NCBI GenBank assembly: GCA_002429385.1
Contig: DIZL01000019.1
Coordinates: forward strand, 28,977 to 92,976
Length of the DNA stretch: 64,000 bases
Direction: 5' to 3'
Source: Prolixibacteraceae bacterium UBA6029
GTDB taxonomy: Bacteria > Bacteroidota > Bacteroidia > Bacteroidales > Prolixibacteraceae
Shown: piece after piece, positions 45,415-54,640 of the stretch
Position numbering within the stretch: position 1 is the stretch's first letter
How the letters are laid out: every line of letters starts with the position of its first letter
Notes under the pieces: model-generated
Databases searched by the model: none
The model's input: the letters and a program-made list of their open reading frames with translations, nothing else
What the model was told of the DNA's origin: nothing
Position numbers and translations under genes: made by a program

Positions 45415-46185
45415 CTATTTGCTGACTGAAGCGCCGGGAAGTTCATAAACTCTGACATAGTCCACAAACATCGTATCCGGGAATTGCGTAGTAGTATCAG
45501 GATTACCCGGCCAGGCGCCCCCCACGGCTAAATTGAGGATGATGAAGAAAGGCTGGTGAAATTCATCAGTATTGTTAACATTATTGGCAATGTTTCCCTC
45601 AAAATATTTATTTCCGTCAAGCATCCACCTGATGGATTTGGCATCCCATTCAATACCATATACATGAAATTGTGCCACATCGCATGGAGTGGGTTTTCCC
45701 GAGCTAACATGACCATTATTGTCCCAATGCATTGTGCCTACGGTTTCCTTTGTATTGCTGATATGCTCCATGATATCAATTTCACCGCATTTGGGCCAAT
45801 TGGCTGTGGCTATATTCTTGCCAAGCATCCAAAAGGCAGGCCACATCCCCTGCCCTACAGGGACTTTCATCCTTGCTTCAATTTTCCCGTATGTGAAATT
45901 TTGCAATCCCTCTGTCTTCAACCTTGCTGATGTATAACTTTTCCCATTGAAGGACTCTTTCTTCGCAATAATCAGCAGATTGCCCTTTTCGATCTTTGAA
46001 TTATCGGGACGATTCGTATAACACTCAAGTTCGTTGTTTCCCCAACCGTTTCCTCCAATATCATAGATCCAATTTGTTTTGCTGATACTACCTTCATTGA
46101 ATTCATCTGACCATACCAGCTTTCCGTTTTGTGCTTTAGCTTGAATACAAACAAAAAGGGCGAGAATTACAAAGTACTTTTTCAT
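45415..46185 (-). CDS. GH16 beta-glucanase
   Basis: This 256-residue enzyme has a signal peptide (MKKYFVILALFVCIQAKAQ). Its jelly-roll fold carries the catalytic signature in KCGEIDIMEHISN near residue 130 (E-x-D-x-x-E), as in laminarinases and lichenases. FPYTRGN-type extras are absent, and the length is that of a bare catalytic domain. I start at the ATG at 46185, which opens directly into the signal peptide. An ATG at 46209 overlapping the GH39 stop (TAATG) is an alternative that would give translational coupling. It probably cuts beta-1,3 or mixed beta-1,3-1,4 glucans. Confidence 0.92.
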   Translation of the reverse strand: MKKYFVILALFVCIQAKAQNGKLVWSDEFNEGSISKTNWIYDIGGNGWGNNELECYTNRPDNSKIEKGNLLIIAKKESFNGKSYTSARLKTEGLQNFTYGKIEARMKVPVGQGMWPAFWMLGKNIATANWPKCGEIDIMEHISNTKETVGTMHWDNNGHVSSGKPTPCDVAQFHVYGIEWDAKSIRWMLDGNKYFEGNIANNVNNTDEFHQPFFIILNLAVGGAWPGNPDTTTQFPDTMFVDYVRVYELPGASVSK

Positions 46186-46208
46186 AGGTATTTTTTTATT
46201 TAATGTCA

Positions 46209-47801
46209 TTATAACTTAATCATATCCAATAAGTAAACATCGTTCTCACGAATATCCAGTTCTTTTGAAAATAGGGTATTCGCTTTAATTTTTACTGTTT
46301 CTTTTGCCACGGATGAACCGTCATTGAGTTTCTTGATCTGTTCCACCTGCTGTTTGGTAAGCTGTTTTGGCTTGTTCATGGTAAGATAAGTTGAATAGGC
46401 GTCATTTACATGATAACCTACTTTGTAAATTTCAAGCCTGTAGCTACCTTCCGGAATTCCCGACAGGCTTACCTTAACTTTTCCTTTCGATTTTGATGGA
46501 AGATCGCGTGCGTAATAGACCTGGTTATTCACCGAATCTCCGGGATGCGTGTTGGTGAAATCCCACAAGAGCACCTGGACATTGCCCTTTGCATTTTTGC
46601 AGGCCCAGGAAGCCGAATCTCTATCGAACAATTCTGTTTCACCCAGTTTATTCATAAACTGGTAGGCATAGAAGGCTGGTTTTTTGATTCCCTGCGTATT
46701 CAATAATCCAAATCCACCATGAAAAGGGGTAAAGCGGGGTCCTGCCTCTTCAAAGATATCGGTAAATACCCAATAGGACATTGAATTTGCTGCATTGCCC
46801 ACCTGTTTAATCTTTTCCAGAATGTAGGCTGCCTGGTGATAGCTGTCATGTATCGGATCGGCCGGGGTGTAGGAGGAACTCCATTCTGTATAATGAAGCG
46901 GTAAGTTTGGCATGGAGGAGTTGGCAATTTCTTTACGTGAACGCAGAACATCACCGCTGACAGCCATTGGATTTTTATCAAGAACCGTCCCTGAATTTCC
47001 GAATTCATCAAGATATCCTTGTTTTACTCCATAGCTGTGAGTACTTACAAAATCCAGGGGAAGTGAATTCTTATGGCAGAATTCAATCATTTCAGGCTCC
47101 CAGGCAGCACCTGCAGTTGCAGGTCCACCCACACGATAGTCTTTATTTACGCTTTTAATCGCAGTAACACTATACTTATACAATTTGAAATATTCCTCCT
47201 GCGTACCTGCCCAGAATCCATTCAGGTTTGGCTCGTTCCAAACTTCAAAATACCATGTTTTCACTTCATCGGCACCATATCGTTCAGTGAAATGCAGCGT
47301 AAGATTACGGATTAATTCTCCCCACTTATTATAATCCTTTGGTGGTGTAACGTTTCCCCTCCACCAGAAGATACTTTGTTTACCGCTGGCCAGGGCCGAG
47401 GGCATAAATCCTAATTCAACAAAGGGTCGTATCCCGATACTCAGCAGATAATCGTACAAAGCATCAATGTACTGAAAATTATATTCGGGATTTCCCTTCC
47501 GATCTTCCCTATATACCCCCATATCATCGGTTAACAAACCATGCATGCGGATATACTTAAAATCACATTCCTTTTTCACAACGGCTAACTGCTGTTGCCA
47601 GTCTGCCCGTAATCCTTCGTTTGCCCGACCGGCACCAATACATTCTTTAAACATGGTATTGAAGTTGCCTTTTGTCTTATTAAAATCTATACTGATAGCC
47701 CGTTCATGAGCGATAGGTTTGCTATTGGAAACAGTTTGAGCAGAAGTGCCCGCTGCAATTAGGATACCTAAAAAGGTATAAATGAGGCAATAAGTTTTCA
47801 T
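46209..47801 (-). CDS. GH39 beta-xylosidase-type enzyme
   Basis: This 530-residue secreted enzyme has a signal peptide ending near GTSAQ. The barrel has the GH39 features HGLLTDDMGVYREDRKGNPE near residue 95, acid/base Glu in YFEVWNEPNLNGFW near 185 and nucleophile Glu in PLHYTEWSSSYTP near 305. HGGFGLLNTQGIKKPAFYAY and a C-terminal beta domain follow. Family 39 enzymes are mostly beta-xylosidases, acting on xylo-oligosaccharides, which fits the neighbouring GH51 and GH3 enzymes. Its stop overlaps a possible start of the GH16 gene. Confidence 0.9.
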   Translation of the reverse strand: MKTYCLIYTFLGILIAAGTSAQTVSNSKPIAHERAISIDFNKTKGNFNTMFKECIGAGRANEGLRADWQQQLAVVKKECDFKYIRMHGLLTDDMGVYREDRKGNPEYNFQYIDALYDYLLSIGIRPFVELGFMPSALASGKQSIFWWRGNVTPPKDYNKWGELIRNLTLHFTERYGADEVKTWYFEVWNEPNLNGFWAGTQEEYFKLYKYSVTAIKSVNKDYRVGGPATAGAAWEPEMIEFCHKNSLPLDFVSTHSYGVKQGYLDEFGNSGTVLDKNPMAVSGDVLRSRKEIANSSMPNLPLHYTEWSSSYTPADPIHDSYHQAAYILEKIKQVGNAANSMSYWVFTDIFEEAGPRFTPFHGGFGLLNTQGIKKPAFYAYQFMNKLGETELFDRDSASWACKNAKGNVQVLLWDFTNTHPGDSVNNQVYYARDLPSKSKGKVKVSLSGIPEGSYRLEIYKVGYHVNDAYSTYLTMNKPKQLTKQQVEQIKKLNDGSSVAKETVKIKANTLFSKELDIRENDVYLLDMIKL

Positions 47802-47843
47802 TTGTTGGTTTAGTCGTTATTATTTCTGGAATCTGGTCGTCAA

Positions 47844-47953
47844 TGATTGTAATTATTGTCAATGGTTGTAGTTGTTGTAATTGTTGTAATTGTTGTAATT
47901 CAATTGCTTGGAAACAATCAATCACAGCAATTACAACAATTACAACCACTGAC
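47844..47953. repeat. palindrome with 9-bp tandem units (copy F)
   Basis: GTTGTAGTT (47865) and three exact GTTGTAATT units (47874, 47883, 47892) form the left arm. AATTACAACAATTACAAC, centred near 47940, is the complementary right arm. It fills the gap between the GH31 and GH39 genes and has the same architecture as copies A-E, but with a 9-bp period. Confidence 0.82.
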
Positions 47954-47967
47954 AAACATTGCTTTTC

Positions 47968-50349
47968 CTATTTCTTTACTTTCACTTCTTTTCCTGAATA
48001 CTTCATTTCTTCAGCTTGTTTGGCCGGTTCTACTCCAGTTCCATTTTTAGTAGTGACCCAAACAATCCTGAAGGTGCGGTCTTTCAACATTCCCGGGAAT
48101 TCGCCTTTGCGGTCTTTAATCGTCAGTGTTTTATCCGCTTCATTCCAATTCATGGCAATAGTTGAATATTTACCCTGCTCATAGTTGTAGGTGTCATTTT
48201 CATCTTCATACAATACAAATGAAGCATCGGCACCGGTATATACCCTAAGTTCGATAGGGTCGGCAGCTTTTTCTGTTGCATACTGAAGATAGGGTCCCAT
48301 TGGCACAATTGAACCTGCCTTGATGTATAGCGGAAGTGTTTCAATAGGAGCTGCAGCATCAATGGTTTGTCCTCCAGGAATTAGCTTTCCGGTCCAGAAA
48401 TCATACCAGTTGGCTGATTTGGGAAGATATACCGATCTTACTTTCTTGATGGCCTTTGCATTCGGCATACTATACATCCGTGCAGTTACAGGATTTACAA
48501 GTATCGAAGGTCCAAACATATACTGATCCGGGATATTTTTGATCCCTGCATCATCTCTGAAATCGAAGCCAAGCGAGCGCATGATGGTATATCCTTCATT
48601 GGTCACTTTCCACGAAAGCGAATAGATGTATGGCATCAGGCGATAACGCAGATTGTCGTAATTTAACAGAATTGCTTTCGTTGGTGCATCCCAATTATCC
48701 GAAAAGATTGCCCTTTCACCTTTCCCATGAATCCTGAAGATTGGGCTGAAGGTACCGAACTGAAACCAACGGGTGAATAACTCACGGTTGATCGGAGCTG
48801 ACCAGTCAGGAGCATTCCAATGAAAGTGGTAGCCGCCAATGTCGGAAGTCCAGAATGGAATACCCGAAGCACAGGAATTGATTCCCTGGGGAATCTGGTT
48901 CTTATAGGCTTTCCAGGTACAGCTAATATCAGATGACCAAAGGGTTGCAGCATTGCGTTGCTCCCCTGCAAAAGACTGACGAATAAGGAAAAATGCACGT
49001 TTATTCGGAACGTCTTTTCTCCAGTGGGTATACAAGCCTTCAGAATGCATCAGTGAATACGTATTGAAATAGTCAATCCCACGACCGATGGCAAAATTGC
49101 TTTTCCTTCTTGCATCCATCAAGGTTCCATTGTCAGGCTCACATTGGTCAACCCACCATGCATCCCAGCCATAACGGCCAATCAGGCTGTCCTTGGCCTG
49201 TTTCCAATACAAATCACGGGCTTGTGGGCTATGTGCATCGTAATAGTTGTCAAATGTATGTGTCATTACATTGTCCCAAAGAATATCGGTCATTCCACCT
49301 GAATGAGCCATCTGGTCATACGTTTTTGTGCCTTTTGCCATTACAGGCCAGATGGAAATCATAGCATGGATATTTGCTGCATGCAATTCATCGACCATTG
49401 CTTTTGGATTAGGGTACCGTTCAGGAAACATTACATGCGAGCCAATCAGGTTTGGTTCCCAGTAAAACCAGTCCTGTACAATACAGTCAACCGGAATCTT
49501 GTTGTTGCGGTATTTGTCTTTTACTGACAAAACTTCAGCCTGACTCTTATACCGGTCCTGAGATTGAAACAGACCGAATGCCCACTTAGGGAACATCGGT
49601 GCATTACCTGAAGCATTGCGGAAAGAAGCGATAATATTATCGAAATCAGGACCATAAATGAAATAGTAATCCACCATGTTGCCGCTTTCAGAAACATATT
49701 TGTATTTGGTGTTTCCTGCTTCAGCCCCGAAGAAATTAGACGCAGAATAATTGTCCCAAAACAGACCATAACCTTTGGTCGATAACATTACCGGAATAGC
49801 ACCTGTCATGTATTTGATGGCCAAATCCTGATTCCTCCCTTTATAGTTGATCGACAGGGTATCTTCAGGATGACATCCCAAACCATACAATGCTTCATCA
49901 GCCGGAGAGTTAAACTGAGAAGTACAGTTATAACATTGGATACCGGCAACGGTAGCTTCTGCCATTGTTTTACCCTGTGAATCATCTTCAGCAAGGACTA
50001 CATTACCATTCAAATCGGTGTATTTAACCGAGTTGCTTTGACGGTTCACAACAACTTTTAGCCTGGACGTTGTGATCACAATTTCTTTGGCATTATCGGT
50101 AACGGTAAAACCCGGGGTAGTTTTCCATTCATTGGTAATTACCAGTGACGGTTTATCCAAAAATACCGGTAAGGTGGTATATTTCACCTCAATGGTGTTA
50201 TCGAGGCAAACTTTCACTTTCATCAGACCTTTGTCAAGCGTGCAGGTAATTCCGTCATTGTCTTTTTTAAAGGACTTAATTGATGCCTGAACAGAAACTG
50301 TCAGAATCATCATAGCCAGGGCAATCAGAGTTAGTTTAAGATGTTTCAT
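47968..50349 (-). CDS. GH31 alpha-xylosidase/alpha-glucosidase
   Basis: This 793-residue secreted enzyme has a signal peptide (LTLIALAMMILTVSVQA). An N-terminal beta domain (GLGCHPEDTLSINYKGRNQD near residue 155) precedes the GH31 barrel. The nucleophile Asp lies in DAWWVDQCEPDNG near residue 400, and the acid region is SDISCTWKAYKNQIPQGINS. WTSDIGGYHFHWNAPDWSAP and GKGERAIFSDNWD follow. C-terminal beta domains end the protein (YTGADASFVLYEDENDTYNY). QDWFYWEPN and the QCEPD form of the nucleophile motif favour alpha-xylosidase activity on xyloglucan oligosaccharides. It is the first gene of the eight-gene minus-strand run. Confidence 0.9.
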   Translation of the reverse strand: MKHLKLTLIALAMMILTVSVQASIKSFKKDNDGITCTLDKGLMKVKVCLDNTIEVKYTTLPVFLDKPSLVITNEWKTTPGFTVTDNAKEIVITTSRLKVVVNRQSNSVKYTDLNGNVVLAEDDSQGKTMAEATVAGIQCYNCTSQFNSPADEALYGLGCHPEDTLSINYKGRNQDLAIKYMTGAIPVMLSTKGYGLFWDNYSASNFFGAEAGNTKYKYVSESGNMVDYYFIYGPDFDNIIASFRNASGNAPMFPKWAFGLFQSQDRYKSQAEVLSVKDKYRNNKIPVDCIVQDWFYWEPNLIGSHVMFPERYPNPKAMVDELHAANIHAMISIWPVMAKGTKTYDQMAHSGGMTDILWDNVMTHTFDNYYDAHSPQARDLYWKQAKDSLIGRYGWDAWWVDQCEPDNGTLMDARRKSNFAIGRGIDYFNTYSLMHSEGLYTHWRKDVPNKRAFFLIRQSFAGEQRNAATLWSSDISCTWKAYKNQIPQGINSCASGIPFWTSDIGGYHFHWNAPDWSAPINRELFTRWFQFGTFSPIFRIHGKGERAIFSDNWDAPTKAILLNYDNLRYRLMPYIYSLSWKVTNEGYTIMRSLGFDFRDDAGIKNIPDQYMFGPSILVNPVTARMYSMPNAKAIKKVRSVYLPKSANWYDFWTGKLIPGGQTIDAAAPIETLPLYIKAGSIVPMGPYLQYATEKAADPIELRVYTGADASFVLYEDENDTYNYEQGKYSTIAMNWNEADKTLTIKDRKGEFPGMLKDRTFRIVWVTTKNGTGVEPAKQAEEMKYSGKEVKVKK

Positions 50350-50970
50350 TGATTAAGCTTTAATTATTTTAATTAATATCGAATCAGGTTATTTGAGTTT
50401 CTCTTTCAAAAATGTGATTATTCTTTCTATTGATATAAACGTTTTTAGTACACTTTTAAAAAATCCACATAACCACACTTTTCACAAGGTAAATGTAAAA
50501 CCTTTCCGGCTTATTAAATCTCTTTTGATTGGATAAAGTTATCACATATCAGTCATTTATAAAACTGTGGTTACACTACACGAAAGATAAGTGCATTTCA
50601 CCCGGTTGAAGTGAAAAAAATGACAGAACTGTAGATCCAATTGATGCAGTGTCTTGTTATTTTATGCTTGTTTCTGATCCGAAAAGTCAATTTTAACACC
50701 AAGGCACGAAGACACAAAGATTCAATAGTTATAAAACAAAGATATTCAACTTTTTGCACCCTTTGGCGTAAAACGGGTGTTCATTTTAATCGTGGCCTGT
50801 AACTCTCTATCAAGTTTACTCATGCTCCCACCGAATATACATCCTTTTTGCCCAAAACGACCCCGAGTACTCGGGGGGATGTCCTCCAAAAGTGGGGATG
50901 AATAGTGCAACCGAGACTTCATGCCGGGAACTGCGTGCCAGATAAAGATCTGGTTATTAGTTTGTGTTTT
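50350..50970. other. intergenic gap upstream of the glycoside hydrolase locus
   Basis: No gene is recognised in these 621 bp. The part next to the GH31 gene should contain the locus promoter, though no clear TAnnTTTG box is visible on the minus strand. ACCAAGGCACGAAGACACAAAG-like sequence near 50699 is a degenerate repeat, with a weak complementary arm near 50752-50770. Confidence 0.5.
50861..50876. repeat. recurrent 16-bp palindrome, intergenic copy
   Basis: CCCCGAGTACTCGGGG is a perfect palindrome with the same core as the copy inside the GH51 gene. Confidence 0.85.
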
Positions 50971-51282
50971 TTATTTCTTCCGCTTAAAAGGTCTTGTGTT
51001 TGTAATGAACCTTGCACAATTATGAACGGTCAGAATATCAATGCGCGATTCATTTATTATATGATATACAATCCGAAAGTCACCTCTAATCAGTTGTCTA
51101 ATGGATTTATTTTCAAATTCAGGTACCATTACTCCTAACAAAGGATGATTTTCAAGAATATCAACCGACTCAAATAATCGTAAAACAGTTATCTCTGCAT
51201 ACTTAAGAGAATCTCTGGCAATATAATCACCGATATCATTTAAGTCCTGTAAAGCAGAATCTGTCCAGTTTACTTGAACCAT
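50971..51282 (-). CDS. ParE-family toxin
   Basis: This 103-residue product has the typical ParE pattern. VQVNWTDSALQDLNDIGDYI leads into IARDS, then ILENHPLLGVMVPEFENKSI, the core strand RQLIRGDFRIVYHIINESRI and ILTVHNCAR near the end. The usual action is gyrase poisoning. The gene overlaps its antitoxin by 13 bp, the standard antitoxin-toxin order. It is the left edge of a region crowded with mobile-element remains. Confidence 0.88.
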   Translation of the reverse strand: MVQVNWTDSALQDLNDIGDYIARDSLKYAEITVLRLFESVDILENHPLLGVMVPEFENKSIRQLIRGDFRIVYHIINESRIDILTVHNCARFITNTRPFKRKK

Positions 51283-51452
51283 TTATTCAGTTTTTCTTTT
51301 GCTTGATCTTTGTTTTTAATTCTACCATTGGTCGAATCATCTAATCCCTTCTGAACTTTTTCTAAAAAAATTAGTTGATCTATTACCTGATCAATTGTAA
51401 TATTTTCAGGCATTTTATCCAACGTATGAATCAACTGAGTTTTGGTTATCAT
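51270..51452 (-). CDS. small antitoxin partner of the ParE toxin
   Basis: This 60-residue product (MITKTQLIHTLDKMPENITI and so on) is mainly helical. It ends in a basic Lys-rich segment that overlaps the toxin start. Its size, order and overlap identify it as the antitoxin. No DNA-binding motif is obvious, so it may not repress strongly by itself. The ATG at 51452 is clear. Confidence 0.75.
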   Translation of the reverse strand: MITKTQLIHTLDKMPENITIDQVIDQLIFLEKVQKGLDDSTNGRIKNKDQAKEKLNKWFK

Positions 51453-51585
51453 GGCTCATCTATTTTTGTAAAGATAAAAAATCCTGCTTAGAATTCTATA
51501 ACTTGTTTACAGAGATTTTTCTCACCATTGCGATTAACGTCTGTAGTCGAGTAGGCCGAAGGAACTTCCCCTTCAGCCTCTCACA

Positions 51586-51619
51586 GAACCGTGCTTGATA
51601 GTCTCCCATCACACGGCTC
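51586..51619 (-). ncRNA. group II intron domain V
   Basis: Read on the minus strand, the 34-nt hairpin begins GAGCCGTGTG and ends GCACGGTTC, with the AGC-type catalytic triad position and a two-base bulge typical of domain V. It lies directly downstream of the maturase frame, as expected. Confidence 0.88.
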
Positions 51620-51644
51620 TTGTTATACAAATCTATGCGTTACA

Positions 51645-52895
51645 TTATGAAAAACCTAACTTCCATTGGTAAAATAAGTTCGGGAATTGTTCCTTAATTC
51701 GTTTTAACCAATCGTAAGCTTTGTTTAGATTCGTTTTGTAACGCTTATACCGTTTGCGTGCCCACATTACCAAGCGTTTGCGAAGCAGTTGAAAGATGGG
51801 ATTCAATGACCATATTCTGAATCGTCCGTAGTAGTTAATCCATCCCCGAATAAAGGGTTCGAGGTATAGGGCTACCCCTACGATACTTTTGTGACTCAGG
51901 TGATCAATGTTCAATTCTTTCATCTTGTCGGCTATTCGTTTCTTTGAACCGATGCTGATCGCACAGTCGAAACCCAGGAACAGTTTCCCTGTTTTCTTCG
52001 ACATGGTGCTGCGTGGTTGAAACGAGTAACCCAAAAAATCGAACTTTACCGTTTCGTGGTTTTCTTGCCGCCTGTAATCTTTACAGTATACGAGTTTCGT
52101 CTTTTCGGGATGTAGTTCCAATCCACATTTCAGCATTCGTTCTTTCAACGTTTTCAGCACTTCTTCGGCTTGTGCTTTGTTCCTACAATGCAATATGGCG
52201 TCATCGGCATAACGCACATAGCTTATCGTAGGATGGGTTTGTTCCAGCCATTTGTCCATGGCATAGTGGAGAAACAAATTGGCCAGTAGTGGACTTATCA
52301 CTCCCCCCTGTGGTGTGCCTTTGCCCTGCTTCTGAATCAGTTCACCTGATTTGGTCAGCACGGGCATCTGCAACCATCGTTTGATGTACATCAGGCACCA
52401 CTTTTCACTCATATGTTTCTCTACTGCTAACATCAGTTTGTCGTGATCTATATTGTCAAAGAATCACTTTATGTCCAAGTCGATTACCCAGTCGGTTTTC
52501 TTACAATTTGACCGTACTGACTCTAATGCCTGATGGGCATTTCGGCGCGGACGATAACCATACGAATGTGGACTGAATATCTTCTCAAACCTAGGTTCCA
52601 GATAATCTTTCACAGCCATTTGAGCCACCCTGTCGCCTATGGTAGGAATACCAAGTTTGCGGATTTTTCCGTCTTTCTTGGGTATCTCAACCTCTTTTAA
52701 TGGCGGTGGATAATAACTACCTGATGCCATCCTATTCCATAGTATGTAAAGGTATTTCGACCTGTTGGCATCAAATTCTTCCATGCTGATTTGATCAACT
52801 CCTGCACTTCCATGGTTGGAACGCACTTTCTTATAAGCCTCCCAAATCATGGGGCGGCTTATCGGTATTGATTTTGTCTCATTCCATAAATTCAT
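51645..52895 (-). pseudogene. ltrA: group II intron reverse transcriptase/maturase broken by an in-frame TGA
   Basis: The frame from the ATG at 52895 encodes RT domains 0-2 (VRSNHGSAGVDQISMEEFDA; RPLGIP-like RKLGIPTIGDRVAQMAVKDY; EKIFSPHSYGYRPRRNAHQA). It stops at TGA (52466-52464) right after DWVIDLDIK. The same frame continues FFDNIDHDKLM to the catalytic SYVRYADDAILH and the maturase X/C-terminal region, ending at 51645. A glycine or small residue is expected where TGA now stands. No endonuclease domain is present at the C-terminus. Splitting at this site removes the catalytic half from the N-terminal half. Confidence 0.88.
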
Positions 52896-53507
52896 CCTCT
52901 TGCGAGTTGTTTAAGTTATGATACTGTATAACTTGCCCCCTTCGCTCCATTCCCATTACAGGAGTTTCATCGCTACTACGGGGCAATCCGTCTCTGCATG
53001 TTGCATCGGTATTTTGCCTCTAGGGTGGGCCTATTGTGCATTTCCCTTTGACTGTCAGCTTTCTTTCCCGATCGCTTGAATAACAGTCTATCATCAACAT
53101 GCAGATTCCCGAGTTCCGTAAATGAGCCTGAATATAGTTCTTGTCGCCTGTATGACGCCTGTCGTTTAGCCAATAAACAGGTTGCCGCTAAACTTATAAC
53201 TCCGTCGTGTACTTCGTAGCTTTTGACAGGTTGCACCCCTTCTCGACACCTCTTCAGCGATTTAATTTCGTTCAACTCCTATATTCATACCTGATTCCGT
53301 TTAATCGGAATCTTTACCTAAACGCTCAGCACCATGACTCTTTACCATAGCACCTTTAGGTGGTTTGGTGCCTTCGCCTGTACAACGACACCGATGGTTC
53401 AACCTTACAACTGGTCTCCATCATCTCAATTACAGCATGCAGAACTTTGTTCTTGCCGATGTTCTGCTTCTCGGCACACTACACGCAGGGCGGGATTTAA
53501 CCGATGA

Positions 53508-53552
53508 ATCCCGAGTGCTCGGGATATTGCTTTTCATCCAGAGTACTCGGGG
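53508..53552. repeat. two adjacent copies of the recurrent palindrome beside the intron
   Basis: ATCCCGAGTGCTCGGGAT (53508-53525) is a near-perfect palindrome with a TG/CA centre. A partial copy, CAGAGTACTCGGGG, lies at 53539-53552. They sit just upstream of the intron 5' end on the minus strand. Confidence 0.8.
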
Positions 53553-53629
53553 CGAAGTAAGCCTGTTAATAATGCGTTTTATATAAACACTATTCTTTTG
53601 TATTTCACCTTAGCGGGTGACTCGAAGTC

Positions 53630-53788
53630 AAAAGGAAGGTCAGTATGCTCCGCATTTTGCAACCCATTTTGCAACTTTAAAGGGGGTCAGTATCTGCCGG
53701 ACTGTTACACTAAACACGTGCGAAAAACCCGAAAAAACAAATGAATCACCGGACGCCACGGGGGTCAGCTTAGGCCGGATTATCCATC
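53630..53788. repeat. dispersed repeat R1 with three GGTCAG motifs
   Basis: Three related motifs appear in the same order as in R2-R4: GGTCAGTATGCTCCGCATT, GGTCAGTATCTGCCGGACT and GGTCAGCTTAGGCCGGATTA. TTTTGCAACCCATTTTGCAA lies between the first two. No reading frame is present. The spaced repeats resemble multi-site ends of IS21-like elements. Confidence 0.75.
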
Positions 53789-53874
53789 TGGTGTAAATTT
53801 TAAATCCACCCCAGTCTCTGTCCTCTTTATGCATTTCAGGAAGAGCGGGAGTGAGTATTAGTTCTATTTATTTG

Positions 53875-54183
53875 CTAACCTTTTATTCTGTTGGATAGTT
53901 CAATTCTCAATGGATGTTGACTGGTATGGAATACGTCTGCAATAATTATGCACTCGTCAGTTACTTCATAAATTATTTTATAGCTCCATTTTGAAACAGA
54001 TCTGTAATTGCCTGGGACATTAGCAAGGTTTTCTTCAATGGAAAACTTTTCGGGAAAATCGTTAAGGCTACGGGCCATATTTACCAGTTCTTTCTTGACT
54101 TTCCTTGCGGCAAGAACTGAATCTTCGGCAATGTAATCGTAAATGGCATCAAGCTTGTCTTTAGCCAGTCTGTCCCAACGAAT
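53875..54183 (-). CDS. ParE-type toxin without a canonical start codon
   Basis: The frame encodes a full-length ParE-like toxin of about 102 residues: RWDRLAKDKLDAIYDYIAED, then FSIEENLANVPGNYRSVSKW, SYKIIYEVTDECIIIADVFH and TSQHPLRIE. However, the first ATG (54078) lies 35 codons inside the fold. Upstream, the frame reaches a TAG 9 bp before the ATT at 54183, which sits where the start should be. Either ATT is used as a rare start or the ATG has mutated and the toxin is silent. The antitoxin gene lies 17 bp upstream and looks intact. Confidence 0.65.
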   Translation of the reverse strand: MRWDRLAKDKLDAIYDYIAEDSVLAARKVKKELVNMARSLNDFPEKFSIEENLANVPGNYRSVSKWSYKIIYEVTDECIIIADVFHTSQHPLRIELSNRIKG

Positions 54184-54200
54184 GGGTAGCTTCTATTTGC

Positions 54201-54446
54201 TTACCAATTTTCAACCTCCTTTTCAACGTCCTCCTGTGTTATAAATTTGCCGGACTTTACCCTCTTTGAAGCTGATGTAACCCTTTGTGCAAGTTCCTTA
54301 GGGGTTATGGACGTGCCGTCAACATTATAGCCAATTAACATGGATGCCTTATATTCCCTGCTCATCGCATAAACCATTTTTAAAAACCTTTCGTCGGCAT
54401 GGTCAATGTAGTTGTGAAGCTCTTCTTTTAATTCTGTCACTCCCAT
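54201..54446 (-). CDS. antitoxin partner of the ParE-type toxin
   Basis: From the ATG at 54446 the product is 81 residues (MGVTELKEELHNYIDHADER and so on). It is helical, with the central segment YAMSREYKASMLIGYNVDGT and an acidic C-terminus (EDVEKEVENW). It resembles small Bacteroidota antitoxins that pair with ParE. The GTG at 54464 is an alternative start, but a TAnnTTTG box covers that position, so the ATG is preferred. Confidence 0.7.
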   Translation of the reverse strand: MGVTELKEELHNYIDHADERFLKMVYAMSREYKASMLIGYNVDGTSITPKELAQRVTSASKRVKSGKFITQEDVEKEVENW

Positions 54447-54463
54447 AATGTTTCTGTTTTTCA

Positions 54464-54471
54464 CAAAAGTA
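54464..54471 (-). promoter_or_regulatory. -7 box of the second toxin-antitoxin operon
   Basis: The minus strand reads TACTTTTG, an exact TAnnTTTG match, about 17 bp before the antitoxin ATG. This is the same geometry as the module at 26334-26358. A -33 box is not clear. Confidence 0.5.
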
Positions 54472-54640
54472 ACGATTTATTTTCTTTGTAGGTAAGCTTA
54501 AACGGGTACAATTTATTAACCAGGTTCATAAAACCTTCAAGGTCTGAGTTGAATTTTAAATCCACCCCTGACACCGCCATCTTGTTGCATTTCCGGAAGA
54601 GCAGGATTAATATGCCCAGGATTTCCTCCCGACCTGCTAA

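Larger units (their letters stand above)
51546..53479 (-). mobile_element. group II intron with interrupted maturase
   Basis: On the minus strand a group II intron is shown by a maturase reading frame followed, 26 bp later, by a canonical 34-nt domain V and a domain VI-like hairpin. The 5' end is tentatively at GTGTGCC (complement of 53473-53479), and the 3' end near CTCGAC (about 51546). The 580 nt before the maturase would form domains I-III. Because the maturase has an in-frame stop, the copy is probably immobile but may splice with help. No host gene is evident in the flanks. Confidence 0.75.

Noticed and set aside
51645..52895. Retron or diversity-generating retroelement reverse transcriptase
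   Set aside because: The flanking domain V hairpin and the maturase region identify a group II intron; no msr/msd or variable-repeat pair is visible.
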